Assembly: GCA_030704615.1 (NCBI GenBank)
Contig: CM060732.1
Coordinates: forward strand, 45,117,053-45,181,052
Direction: 5' to 3'
DNA from: Takakia lepidozioides
Taxonomy: Eukaryota > Streptophyta > Takakiopsida > Takakiales > Takakiaceae
Length of the DNA stretch: 64,000 nt
The translations under genes were made by a program, and so were the position numbers. Shown here one piece after another: positions 48,901 to 60,300 of this stretch; the stretch's first letter is position 1, and every line of letters begins with the position of its first letter. The notes under the pieces were generated by a model that was given only the letters and a program-made list of their open reading frames with translations, had not been told where the DNA came from and did not search any database.

Positions 48901-50624
48901 CTTGAAATACGAAGGTCTCACGACTCAGAGAGACTTCCACTGAGCATGCATGCTAACTTGTGATTAAGGGTCATCTGTGAAATGCTGCACCACAGGGAAT
49001 CTGATGGGTCCAAGCCGTGCTATAGGAAATCTCCTAAGGAAACATAAATATGGATGGCTAGGTGGTGGATCTAGGCATTTTTTTTCTAACTTGAATGTTG
49101 TGTTGGGCCTGTGCAGATCAATTATAAGCGCGCACAATTGTTGATTAGTGCTCATGTTCAAGGCTCTCCAGTTCCAGGTACAGCTGCTGTCTAGAGTACT
49201 GGGTGCTCTGAAGTTGAGAAGAGCTGGCAGATTCTCTTTGTCTTTCTTTGAAGAACAGTATGTCTACATAATCACACCTTGAAAAACAACGTGGGTGTCA
49301 CGAATGCAAGTTTACATTCGGACACAACGATTCCAAGTCACATCTGCATGCTGCTTTCCTTTTCATTTGTAACATTACTCAGTGCAACAACTACGGTATT
49401 GAGGATGTCAGCCTGCAGATTTCTTGAACTGAATATTACAATGCCCGATGTGTTGATTGTGTCAGGACGCCATGAATGCAACATTAAAGAGAAATTGATG
49501 GTCCCGCGACTATTTTTGAGGCCACGTGTTCATATTGGTTCCTCTCTCAGGGATCTCCTAGGACCTGAGCCTTCACCCCTGCAGGTCATCCCTTGCATAT
49601 ACTCTCCTTGACATCTTTGAAGCTCTGACCATCTTATTAGTGTATCTTCTACACTCGATACTATGCCTGCTATTATGATTCGGTGTGAACTTCCACTCTA
49701 AATGACTGGCGTGTTTCGCTTTTTGCTGACCAAATGATTTTCATGGACCTGGAGCTTTATTCTGTGCGAGGATAATAATCATGGGCCTTTCACAATCTGG
49801 GAACAGGTAAAGGAGTTGCTGAGACTGTACCATAATGAGAAGTATCTGATGGTTCTCCATCCCAATAGACTTCACGGCCTGGAGGCACGCGTTCTGTTCA
49901 AGGTGACCATCATGTGACATACAAATCACCTTTTGGTCTAGCTGCGAATCATACGTAGGACAACAATTTCTCACCTGGACAATGTCAATCCTATGCCACA
50001 GTTCACATGAGACCCTTTCGCTGTTGTATATTTTTCACTGCTGCCGAGAGGTAAGGAGATGCTAGAGCGGTGCTACGTTTTGCTCATGAATCATGTCGTC
50101 ATGGTTTCAAGCCGATTAAAGAGGAAACTTCCAGCAAACTGATGGTTGTTAGAATGTTCTATCAAGGCACGCTCAGTGTGATTCCTGATATTGAAGTGAC
50201 TCACAAAACCTGGATCAGAGATGTAACTGCCCATTGACTGGGGACACATTGCTATAACGAGGAGAGGTATAGCTGATGCTAATGCTGTGCATGGTGAGCG
50301 CAGGAGGGAATGACAAGCCTGACTATCCTCCGGAGCATGTGGCAAGCATGCTGGCTATTGCTTCCAAACTTCACGGACAAGGAAGATCTGCAGGCCCTTA
50401 TAAAGCATAGGAATTGGCCTGACACAAAAATTGGTTTACACAAACTAGATCCAAATGATGGAAGTGATGATATGGGGGGCCAAGGGAGCAGTTTATCCAT
50501 TAGTCTGCAAGAAATGCAACAGAATTTTGACTCATTTGTACATGAACTAGAGGAGGCTGGGTGGGACACCAACAAAATTGTGTTGAGATTACCAAACGGA
50601 GCACCCCTTCTCTCAGAGTTATAA
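45985..50624 (+). CDS. RUS: RUS family protein (ROOT UVB SENSITIVE, DUF647), N-terminal exon unresolved
   Basis: Twelve exons: 45985-46148, 46526-46626, 46892-46947, 47245-47291, 47402-47480, 47942-48014, 48160-48309, 48538-48648, 49117-49177, 49466-49584, 49807-49902 and 50304-50624. All are in phase, giving 458 aa; at least one 5' exon is missing from the model. DUF647 hallmarks are NFILPAGFPG-SVSDDYIYYML, WVTKDGLGAIGRLFIGG, HFGSVFDEDPKQWRMFGD, LVTPLFPASFLVLASLG, EPCFRVAQTHFAINENVGD and AKEEVWEVVAQLWGL. The C-terminal domain includes RAQLLISAHVQG and the Trp-rich LRSMWQACWL. RUS proteins are plant membrane-associated factors in plastid and vitamin B6-linked development; RUS4 is the closest member by memory, not by alignment. 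No lesion is seen. A LINE has landed about 0.1-0.2 kb past the stop. Confidence 0.9.
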
Positions 50625-50748
50625 GAAAAATATTGAACTAACCCCACTGCAGGAAGTATGCAAACTGAAGTCAGAACGAGAACGATTTTCTCAGTTATCT
50701 CTACATTCTAGTTCTGATACATGTCTCGACACAATCTGTGGAGACACG

Positions 50749-52377
50749 GTGAGAGAATGGAAAAGCGAAATAGAAGGTGTGCTAAAGGGGATGGGACCGG
50801 TGGGCCTTTTTTTGGAATTGTCTTTGGAGTGCGAAAGAATGGTCTATGTTTGCTTCGTGGACTTTCACAAAGCCTTTGATTCAGTTCCTGGGGACCTTCT
50901 CTTCCAACGGCTCCATAGAATGGAAGTCCCTCCAGACATCCTTTGTGCCATCTCTTCTATGTATGAGATTGTCACTGGCATGGTCCACGTCGCTGGTGAA
51001 TTCTCAGCCGAGGTCCACAGCAACATTGGAGTCAAACAGGGCTGCCCCCTTTCACCTACCCTGTTCGGGATCTACATTGACGCTTGGGAGAATTACATAT
51101 CAAAAAACGATGGGGTTGGGGTACCATTGGATGGGGGACCAACGCAATCAGATCTCCTCTACGCTGATGATGTTGCCCTTTTGGCACTATCCCCGGTCTT
51201 CCTGCAACGCCATCTCAAAATTTTGGAACAGTTCTGCAAAGACTATGGGATGCAAGTCAGTCTTAGCAAGACCAAGATCATGGTCTTCAATGGCCAGGCT
51301 GATCGTAGATTCATCTTCAACCAGCAGGAAATTGAGATTGTGAAATCATACCGATACCTGGGTCTGGTTATCCACTCCCCCAAGTTTCACTTTGCAGCCA
51401 CTGCCTTGGACAGATTGACTAAAGGTAAGGCGGCCTCCGTCCGCCTTCAGGCCAAATGCAAGCAAATACATCTGCATCATCCCCCGACCAAAAAGTGGCT
51501 GTTTGACACTGTCGTCATCCCTGCTACCATCTATGGTTGTGAGTTCTGGGCACCTGGTGTCCCTGTCTCCTGGTGGGAAAAGAATTTGGAGCCATTACAG
51601 TCATCTTTTCTCCAAGCAATGCTTGGCGCCAGGAGCACAACTCCATCTCAGATCCTAGGGGCAGAGTTCGCATGTGTACCATTGCAATCCGAGGCCCTCT
51701 TCCGGCTTACAATCTTTCTCCATAGATTACAGGCCCTTCCACCCAAGGGGCTCGTGGCAAGGGCCCTCACAACATCTATGAGGCTCAAAGCTGCAGGTTT
51801 CAGGAACTCCTGGTATGCTCGAGTGGACAGTTTATTTCAACGTAACGGACTTTCTACTGCTTTCCTATTACCAATGAATCCAGATGAGGTGGACATCACG
51901 TCCAGACATGACCGCAACAGACTCATTAGGAGAGAGCTTATGGAATTACATGTCCAGAGAACTTGGAAGCTACCCAATCTCACAACAAAGCTCCACTTCT
52001 ATCGAGAGACATTCTTGGTGCTCCGCGACAATAGAATCTTGAGACCAAATTACCTTTCAGCATCCTTATCTCCTTCCCTCCTGAGGGCATTGGGGCGGTT
52101 CAGGGTGGGTTCCCACAACCTACGGATAGAGACTGGCAGATGGGAAAACCTGCAACGGGAGGACCGCCTATGTCCAGCTTGCATAGGGCGCAGCCAGGAA
52201 ATCGAAACTGAAGCACACTTCTTCTACTGCCCTCTATACTACGAGATCCGTGGGAGATTCCACTGTTTATTCAGTGGAACCCAAACTCTCACTGATGTCT
52301 TCCACTATGAGGATAAAAAATGCTTGGCAGCCTACCTGCACGAGGCCTTCACCCTTCGACATTCGCTAGAACATTAA
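50749..52377 (+). CDS. LINE (family B) reverse transcriptase, 5'-truncated but open
   Basis: 542 codons without a stop. RT motifs are FVDFHKAFDSV (A-box region), GVKQGCPLSPTLFGIYID, LLYADDVALLA (catalytic YADD) and LSKTKIMVFNG. A C-terminal region follows with the zinc-knuckle-like CPACIGRSQ-...-HFFYCPLYY. The AP endonuclease and the first RT blocks are missing, so the copy is 5'-truncated; the true element may begin near 50820 and the first codons may be flanking DNA. The open frame suggests a young insertion. It copies RNA at the target site in the LINE life cycle, but alone it is not autonomous. Confidence 0.88.
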   Translation: MREWKSEIEGVLKGMGPVGLFLELSLECERMVYVCFVDFHKAFDSVPGDLLFQRLHRMEVPPDILCAISSMYEIVTGMVHVAGEFSAEVHSNIGVKQGCPLSPTLFGIYIDAWENYISKNDGVGVPLDGGPTQSDLLYADDVALLALSPVFLQRHLKILEQFCKDYGMQVSLSKTKIMVFNGQADRRFIFNQQEIEIVKSYRYLGLVIHSPKFHFAATALDRLTKGKAASVRLQAKCKQIHLHHPPTKKWLFDTVVIPATIYGCEFWAPGVPVSWWEKNLEPLQSSFLQAMLGARSTTPSQILGAEFACVPLQSEALFRLTIFLHRLQALPPKGLVARALTTSMRLKAAGFRNSWYARVDSLFQRNGLSTAFLLPMNPDEVDITSRHDRNRLIRRELMELHVQRTWKLPNLTTKLHFYRETFLVLRDNRILRPNYLSASLSPSLLRALGRFRVGSHNLRIETGRWENLQREDRLCPACIGRSQEIETEAHFFYCPLYYEIRGRFHCLFSGTQTLTDVFHYEDKKCLAAYLHEAFTLRHSLEH

Positions 52378-52477
52378 TTGTGGTTTCTGGACTTGTTCCT
52401 CTCTCATGCTTCCATTTTGTCCCATAAGCTCTATGAGCTTTCCGCGGACGTTATTAAGTACCATTTCATTTCATTTC
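50820..52477 (+). mobile_element. LINE family B element, 5'-truncated, with 3' hairpin and ATTTC tail
   Basis: Coding part as described for 50749-52377. The 3' untranslated part (52378-52477) holds CCCATAAGCTCTATGAGCTT, in which AAGCTC and GAGCTT can form a 6-bp hairpin. TTCCGCGGACGTTAT and then CCATTTCATTTCATTT follow. The terminus ends in ATTTC repeats instead of poly(A). The same end occurs at 57520-57612, 60181-60346, 63210-63314 and 63533-63571. The left border and target-site duplication were not determined. Confidence 0.8.
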
Positions 52478-53350
52478 GTCTCCTGTGTACCCAGTTTGAG
52501 GCTTCGCAAAAGATTTCATGACTGTTTATAGTGCATATCCATGGCTGCAGGGTGAGTCTAAGAATTCGGACTTCTGTTTTTAGTTTCTTTGTGGTTACTT
52601 TGGAGAGAGTAGAACGAGCTCTCTCTAGCTTTTAAAGCTGAGCACAGTGGTAGTGCTCCCAGAGTAGGCCCATGCTTGTGAGATCTGACATTTCTTGGTG
52701 GCCGTGAAGGACGCACATCCCACATCGCCCAGCTGCCCCTCTGCACCCTGCATGCCTTAATCCGATGAGGCCACACAGAACTTGAAGCCACGAGAATTTC
52801 AGGATGCTCATGGATACAGTCGCACTGCTCAAAAGATATATATGCAGGCTATTTAACAAGTCAATGTACAAGAATCGGAAACAACAATCCAAGACTTCAG
52901 GTCATTGGAAGCTGCTCCCTGCTGGAGTCTCGGAGATAAGGTGCTACGATTGCCAGTCCTGAGTCTAGCAGGCATCCACTTGGGGGATAGTTTCTTACCG
53001 GACACAATGGCTTACAGACCCGATATGTTCCAGATGCAAGGGTCATCAGATGCTCGGCAAACAATATAATGCAAGACTTCAAACTTCTCAAGTGCAACAA
53101 ATGAATCTTAAGCCCCATTTCTGCCACATAGTTTGTCCCATCTACAAAAGGACAATCCTACCAAACCCATAGCTTTGAGTTTCTTTCTGTACGCTGCTGT
53201 CCGACCATGGGGAAAAGGGAGGTTTCTTGGTTGGAGTGCCTAGGTGCTCAACCAAGCTTCCCTCTTTCTGTATTCCTCACTGTCTAATCCAACCAAACCA
53301 GACATGCACTGTACAACCATACGCTATCGTATGCAAGATTATATTATAGA
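52478..53350. other. Unassigned spacer between the LINE and the DUF3082 gene
   Basis: Short ORFs only (52558-52791 -, 52632-52892 -, 52897-53127 -), none recognised. It includes the 3' flank of the DUF3082 gene. Confidence 0.3.
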
Positions 53351-56189
53351 TTACTCAGAACCCCTTTCTTCATTAGTCTCCACAGAGTCATTGGTTGGCG
53401 AACTCGATGGGGGTTCTATGATGCCTCTTGAATCATTTGAGGACGGAAGGTTGCTGTTCAATGCTAGCTGCAGTGAGTACAGCGTCAAGCCGATAGAGTT
53501 GGCCGCAAATACAAAAGTTGCCAGATAACAAAGCCCAGTCAAGATAGTCCTGCATACATCAACCAAGACACTAAATCAAAATCTGGAGGTCAATATCCAT
53601 GGCCTGAAATGCAAATTAGAGGAACACACCAAAAGTGATGTACAGGGGTTCTGCCCAGGATTGTGTGAATGGACCACCTTGAGAATGTACTCATAAGACG
53701 TTGTTTGCCGTGGCCTTGTGGCCATTGACCCCGTGCTCAGTTTGAGCAGAACATATAGGGACAGAAACTACCTTTGTCAGGGGCTGGAACCGGTAGTATG
53801 ACTTACCTTGGAGCAGACAATTGATCCAAGTTTTCAAAGATATCCTCTAGAAATCCCTTTACACAAGCATCAATCTGCTGTGTGTGGTTTGCCCAATAAA
53901 CTAGGCCCCAAAAGGGCCTGGGCTTTTGGCTCAGCCTCAAGACTTTTGGACCACCTTTAGAGAAAGGAAAGAGAGATCGATTTCTTGGAGACATTCAATT
54001 TTGCATCCAAACAAAATCCCTCTCTAGCTAGATTGCCCTCATTTCTGCTCATTTCAGCGAACAGGTTGTGGGGATCTAGGACCATAAGGCTTACAGCAAG
54101 CAAAATCAAATGAAGAACTCCTACAATTTCTTGCCGTCAAAAATTGAGTCGAAAGTTTCAAAGGATTGATGTTGATCCCTGGGATAGTTTGATGGCACTC
54201 ACCGAACTGTTACTGTCAAATTGCGAATCTGCACAACAACCCAATAGATGTCATTGGAATTCATTGATATCTTTCAACACCTTTCTCTCTGTCACTCACA
54301 CACAGACATTCACACAGGTGTGTGGGGTCCTCCTGGCATGGAAAGATTAATCTGGTTGGTACGACAACTCATCTCAAACCCTTCCCAAACCTCTTGTATT
54401 CCCTCCATTCACTCCTGATTGGACAAACTGCATGTACAACAGATACTTATTCTTGCCTATGCAACGTGCGTGCCAAATTTGGGAGCAAACATAATTCATT
54501 TGGACCCAAAACCACAGTTTCTAAATCCAAGTACAGACTTGCCATTGCTGTCTAACAACTTGTCACTTGCAAGAAGAAGTGTTGCTATAGCTGGTCACAT
54601 GGGCATAAGATGTTAGTACATGGGGGCATTCCCAAGCAAAATGGATGCAGCGACAGAGGAAAGATGCAGAAGGAAATTCATGAAGGCCTGAAGGGTAGAA
54701 TATTCAGTGGAGACCACAGTGAAAGCAAGCCTTACATACCGAGTAATTAGTAGAAACTACTTTGCCCACAAACCCACCCTCTACAGTGGTGGTAAACTTG
54801 TAGAGCACCAGGGCTATGGATCCTGCAACCAGAGCTCCTGATAATGTCGCCAGAGCACTTGGGCGGGGTACTTCCACCTCCGGTGCTTTGGTGATACCAA
54901 GGATGGCAGCCTTCCTTGCTTCTTCATTTATGCTTTTCACAGATTCCTCGCCTGTTGAGCGGAATTTCTACACAAAAATTCAAGCCGTAAGGACTGTTTG
55001 CCTCCCTGCCACATTCTGTCCCTTTAGACACCATTTTCTACACTCAGGCAGCCAGGCAGTCTCACAACAGCTACATCAGTCACATTCTATTAGTTAGAAC
55101 TACTCAGCAAGTCTGGAGAGACATAAGTGGGGCTGAGTTGACACTGGTGTGTGGCAAGCCCACAACTGGGTTTGGGTGAGTCTGTGATTACGAGGATTGT
55201 TGATCTCAATAATTGCTGTGTAGCCAACACTAGGAGGGAACGGTCAATAACCACACACATATGATCAGAAGTCCAGTTCTAGACAGGGGTTCCAAAAGGG
55301 AAACAGTACAACTACAGCAGTAAACCTTCTGCTATAACAATGCATCTCCTTTCCTCTCTTTCATCCTTCCTTCCAACTGCTCCTCCTCTCTACTTTATTC
55401 AACAAAGGCTATTCTTAACATTCCGATGAGTATATCGTTCTCTCCACCTCCCTAATAAATCCTACCAGCTCCTATCTGTACACTGCCAATTAAATCCGGA
55501 ACTAATGACGGAAAGCCACTGTGGCTTGATCCATCAGAGTTACTGTTATGCGCTTTCACTCACACGGAGGTGTTACTCAAAATGAATTTCACATGAATCA
55601 CCAAGCTTCCCACCCGAGAGGTTGCTCATAAACTACAATTAAATCCTTAACGAAGGATACACTCGTATCATTGTGATTTTTTTATGACATGCATTGCAAC
55701 ATCTTATCGCGGGGGAGCAACCAAGTGAAGCGAAAAAGAGTAGAGATTCACCATTTCCTTCGCGCGCTTGGAGCGTCGTCGAATAGAGCGATAGAGAAGC
55801 ACTGTGATGGTTCCAGTAAGCAGAATACTGGCTACTGCTTGCAATGGGGTAGTCTCCGGGATGGCAAAGGGATCCATCTCCATGGGTATTTCTATCGGTC
55901 CATCTGCCCCTTCAATCCCTTGCACAACTTCGGCGGAGAGTTCAAATAGCTCACCTAAGCTTAACCTCGTGGCTGTGGAGGACCTCTGTTTTGAAATGGT
56001 ACTGCAGTCCAAGTCTCTACCTAGATTAGCCGGCCTTTTCAAGACATTATAAATCGTTTGAGAGGGCACACCTATAATCGAAGGACGTACTGCAAAGCGG
56101 AAGGTAGAGGATGGGCGAAAATGAAAGGGAAGGGGACTTCCATAGCCACAGACATGCCCAACAGCCGAAGACATTACAGACGAGTTCAC
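53351..56189 (-). CDS. DUF3082 plastid membrane protein
   Basis: Four exons on the minus strand: 56189-55752, 54967-54740, 54228-54203 (26-bp microexon) and 53549-53351, in phase, about 296 aa. The first ~75 residues are Ser/Arg-rich and transit-like. Predicted membrane spans are PLQAVASILLTGTITVLLYR, ATLSGALVAGSIALVLYKF and ILTGLCYLATFVFAANSIGL. The end is acidic and Ser/Pro-rich. The microexon adds IRNLTVTV and completes an Arg codon; without it the second and last exons are out of phase. DUF3082 proteins are shared by cyanobacteria and chloroplasts and have no assigned function. The gene looks intact; intron 3 carries a LINE family A fragment. Confidence 0.85.
53685..53965 (-). mobile_element. 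LINE family A fragment in an intron of the DUF3082 gene
   Basis: Minus-strand reading gives YWANHTQQIDACVKGFLEDI, then the 3' block ending in ATGAGTACATTCTC (53685-53698). It is closely similar to 60385-60730. It sits in the last intron, in the same orientation as the gene. Confidence 0.7.
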
Positions 56190-57356
56190 CAGCGAGGAGG
56201 AGAGCCTGAAAGGCTTTTAAAGGTGACTAAAAGTTCTGAAGATGAGAGGTTTTTGCGTGGAGGAAACAAACACCATGAAATGAAACATGGAAAGTCCTCT
56301 CTAGCATCTTTTCTAGATCTCCAACCTTCTTGGATTTCACTGCGGGCACCAAGAGATCCACATCTGCTTAGTATCCACACAGAAGAGAAGAGAGCGATAG
56401 GATTTTTTGGTGAAGTGCCCACCGAAACACATGTTATCCAGAATACCCAGCTACTGGAGCTGAAAAGCGCAGCCTTAACCAATAAACACTCTTCTACCAG
56501 GGTGACCAGTCATTTTGACTTCAAATTTATGTACAATGATCTCGTCCAGAATGCCGGGAAAGAATATTGAAGCATGATCAGACGATGGAGGAAGATCGCT
56601 GCAATGGGCAATGAAACTACTGCTCTGTCTTGCTGCTGCTCTTCCGTGTTTACCGGACATTGTGTTCCATTTGTATGTACTGGACACTCTGGGTTCGGCT
56701 CAGGAACATTTTGTGCTTTCAGTGAGAGGCGCAATCAACCACACCCATCTTGGAGGCCACCGCTTCATAACCTTAAGTAGTATCTCTATGCTCTTTAGCT
56801 TGCAATATGCTTGCTATGGTTGTATGCCAAAAACATGTGTACTCAAAGTTTGAATTGGAGAGTTATGTTGAACCAGGATAGCCCTTCTGCCACTCCCCAG
56901 CATCACCCAGACTGGAATGGTTGGAGATGTTGCTCATTTGTACATTTTCCTCATAAACATTCCCCTAATTCTGTATACTAGTCAAAAGGTAGGCCTGTCA
57001 TCATAGCTAGTGTCTTCAGCAGAGCAGGCCACTTCCAAGACTTGTTAGCCCTGATCATCCACCTCTTCACCATTTGACATTCTACCCCAAGATTAAACAC
57101 TGACAGCAACAGCTACCACTGCTAAGTAAGTCTATACTTTTCCAGCATACAATGTTGATGCAGAGGTAATGCATTAGAGTCAGGTTTCTGTTGACAGGAG
57201 TAGCCTAGTACTGTCCTAAGCCAGTGGGCATATTTCATGGGACCCAGTACTTGCTCTCAGCAAGCCAAGGGCGCCAGTGTGTATCTTCCTTCAGAAAGGA
57301 GCTATCATTAGTACATAACACCTAGAGGGTTTCCTTGTCAAAAATGATTCTGGAGA
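56190..57356. other. Spacer between the DUF3082 and EDR2-like genes
   Basis: A plus-strand ORF (56058-56570, 170 codons) overlaps DUF3082 exon 1 in antisense. Another (56611-56853) has a hydrophobic leader (MKLLLCLAAALPCLPD). Neither is recognised, and both may be chance readings of promoter and 5' flank. 56860-57356 has nothing I can support. Confidence 0.3.
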
Positions 57357-60300
57357 TCACTCAGGAGGTGCTTGGACAGCTTTGGATATATCGAGGTGGG
57401 ATAGTCTGCACGTTCCCAAAAGATACTCCGGAAGTTCTTCCTCAGTGCTTGCCTGTATTTACCAATCCATCGCAAGCATTGTTATAATCCAACACTTTTT
57501 GATGCTCATCATTGACTACTTTTTTTCAACGCTCCTTGTTTTTCATTCTCTTCTCCCATAAGCTCTTAGAGCTTTCCACGGTCGTCATAAATTACCATTT
57601 CATTTCATTTGTTCGTCAAGAGACTAAGTGGCCTCATTAGTCAGACCATCTGTTATCACCAGCACTCAATAGACATCACCAGTTTCTCATGTAATGATTT
57701 TGCAGCATCCATCCTGAGAAGAATGAGAACTACAAAGGAAACATTATTTTAGTCCTCATGTGTACAGCAGTTTTCTGACACAATTACCTTGATGGCTATG
57801 GTTGAAGGATCCTTTTAACTCTCCCCTACCTGTAAAGTTTATTTTTCTATAATAGGACTCTAGGACAATCCAAAATTAGGGTATGAACCAATGTGCGACA
57901 CTGCTCTTGGAATTAGCCCGCAACCTATAGTCTGGAACACCCTGTCTCCCACAGTATATGCGCATCTCCAATGTGCCTATTGACAAACTTTTGTGCATTT
58001 CAAAGGAATCTCAACATCAAGTCCACTTGTTGCAGTATGATAAAGCACTTACCTGAATGAGAAAAGCCATCTCGATGACCAGTTTACTGAGGTAGCCAAC
58101 CACCAAATTTACAACACCTTTAGCAACTGATGATGACCCTATGTCCACATCCAACTGCATGCCCATTTGTGGGAAAATTCCTTATTCATTGTCACAGTAG
58201 CACAATTGTACTTGATCCCCACTGAGAGGAGATTGGATTCTAGTATTTCTACTTTAGTACAGACGCAGTTAGCAAAGAAAATGCAATTCAAAAACAGAAC
58301 AAACAAACCAAGCTGACCTCAATAGATTTGGTCATTACATTAGAGAGGAAAAGATTATTATATATTCTAAGTGACGTTTTTGTAAGGAGAAGTTAGCTGA
58401 CAAGTAGAGAAATTTCTCAGTAGAAATGTTTGGCAAGTTCAACAGCTCAGACCAGACCAGTGAAACCAAAAAAGTTGTTTTTGACATCATAAGCTACAAA
58501 CACATGCTCAGAGAATGACAAGAAACTCCAACTCACCTCCAGATAGTTGCTCCCCTTGTGGTAGGTGATCTCCAAAGCTTGTCCTACCAAACAAGCTGTC
58601 TTTCCAACACTTTGTTTCACAATCCATGAGCCCTGTGTAATCCAGCCACAGCCCCTCAGACCTCTTACAGCTTTCATCCAAGGCTGGTCAATGTCAACTC
58701 CACCTCTAGTAAGATGTGAAAAGAGACATGTAGCACTGTGAGCGACTAGGACGAGCACCACCTACTTCCCAGCAGGCATGATGCAAGGAATGATAGATCA
58801 CCAACACCAGTCAATCCTTTATGAAACTCCAGCAAACAATGCTAAATCCTTGTCATTGAATGGTGGATAAAGTGCTAACAAGAGCCTTCTTTGTAGACAC
58901 ATGGAAGATGGACAATACAAACATAGCATTTCAGGGTCCTTTACAGGTAGGGAACTGACAGCATGCTTTTTCATCATCATCACACTCGGCGTCTTACAGG
59001 GCTCACTTATCACACAACTGTGAGGACGTCCAAAGTGAGTTAAGCATTTCTGAGTTAACAGTTGGAATGAAATTAATGGAACGAATGCTGAGATTGTTGG
59101 GTATGAAAAGAGGAATCGCAGGTTGACAAACCTTGGCAATGTGTGGAATGAGCTTAAAACGGGAGTTCCGAAATCGATCATCTCCATGCACAAATCGTGC
59201 AAGAAGTGGAAGCTCGGAAATGGGCTTGGTGGTTATGTAGTACAAGACTAGTGAGTATGATGTGGCTCCCGGAACCTGTGGTTACAACACACCCCCCCTT
59301 GCAACTGTGTGACTTCCAGTTTCAAACCACAACCAAGGCACATGTTAGCTTCGGCTGTCTGAAAGTAGCAGCTACAGCAGCCACAGAAATGCTGCTAGGA
59401 TTCCCTTTCAATACACTACCATTTCACTAGTCGTTGTAGGTTCAACACCACATACGTGTGTCGGATGTCATGTCCACTTTCCCCCAGAAGACAGTAGCCC
59501 TTTAAGTTATGCTTGCTTTGGCAAGAGTCCGCATTTTATTTTATTTTCATTTTTGGCAAGTTGACAATCAATTTTTAAGAGATTCCCAGGCTAACCAAAC
59601 CCTCCTGTAAATTTTTCTCTGAAACACACAAGGACCTATCCACTGGAGAAGACATTATCAGCAGAAAAAGAAAACATTGACAGACTGGGTTGTCTGCAGC
59701 ACAACTCACTTGAAAATTGACAATGAAAAAGAATGAGTCCTCCACTCTGCCAGCCATTTGTTTCTGCATTCAAAGAAGTTGGAAAAGTGCCACAATGCCA
59801 ATCATAAATACCACTGCACAAAAAAGAAGGCGGAAGAAAGGAAACAAGAAAGAAAGAAGCTTTAGAACATGCACAGGCAACGAGGGCCCATGGGACAAGG
59901 TAGAACAAACCAATGACAGCTCAGGATAGTGTTGCCAAAAGCAGGTAGGCTGCCAGATCTTCAAAGCAGAAGTACCCCGCTAGGGATTGGAATCTCTAAG
60001 ACAGTAGTATCTCCTGGGGGCAAAAAGATAGAACAAACCACAAACCACAGAAATAGGACAAAGAATAATGCTACTGTGGCACAACGGCAGAATGCCTTAT
60101 GCAGGTACACCGCTGGGCACTTCAGGTCCTAGCTAAAGGGAACTATCAGGAATAATGTCCAGAAAAAACCCCAAAATACAAATGAAATGAAATGGTACTT
60201 TATAAAGTCTGCAGTAAGCTCATAGGGATTATGGGTGAAAGAACGAAACAAGAGAGAGAGGGGCCCTCCACAAGCTGCCCAAAGCCGATGCTCAAGGGAT

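Noticed and set aside
56058-56570. Plus-strand 170-codon ORF
   Set aside because: Its start overlaps DUF3082 exon 1 in antisense, and there is no recognisable domain or splice evidence.
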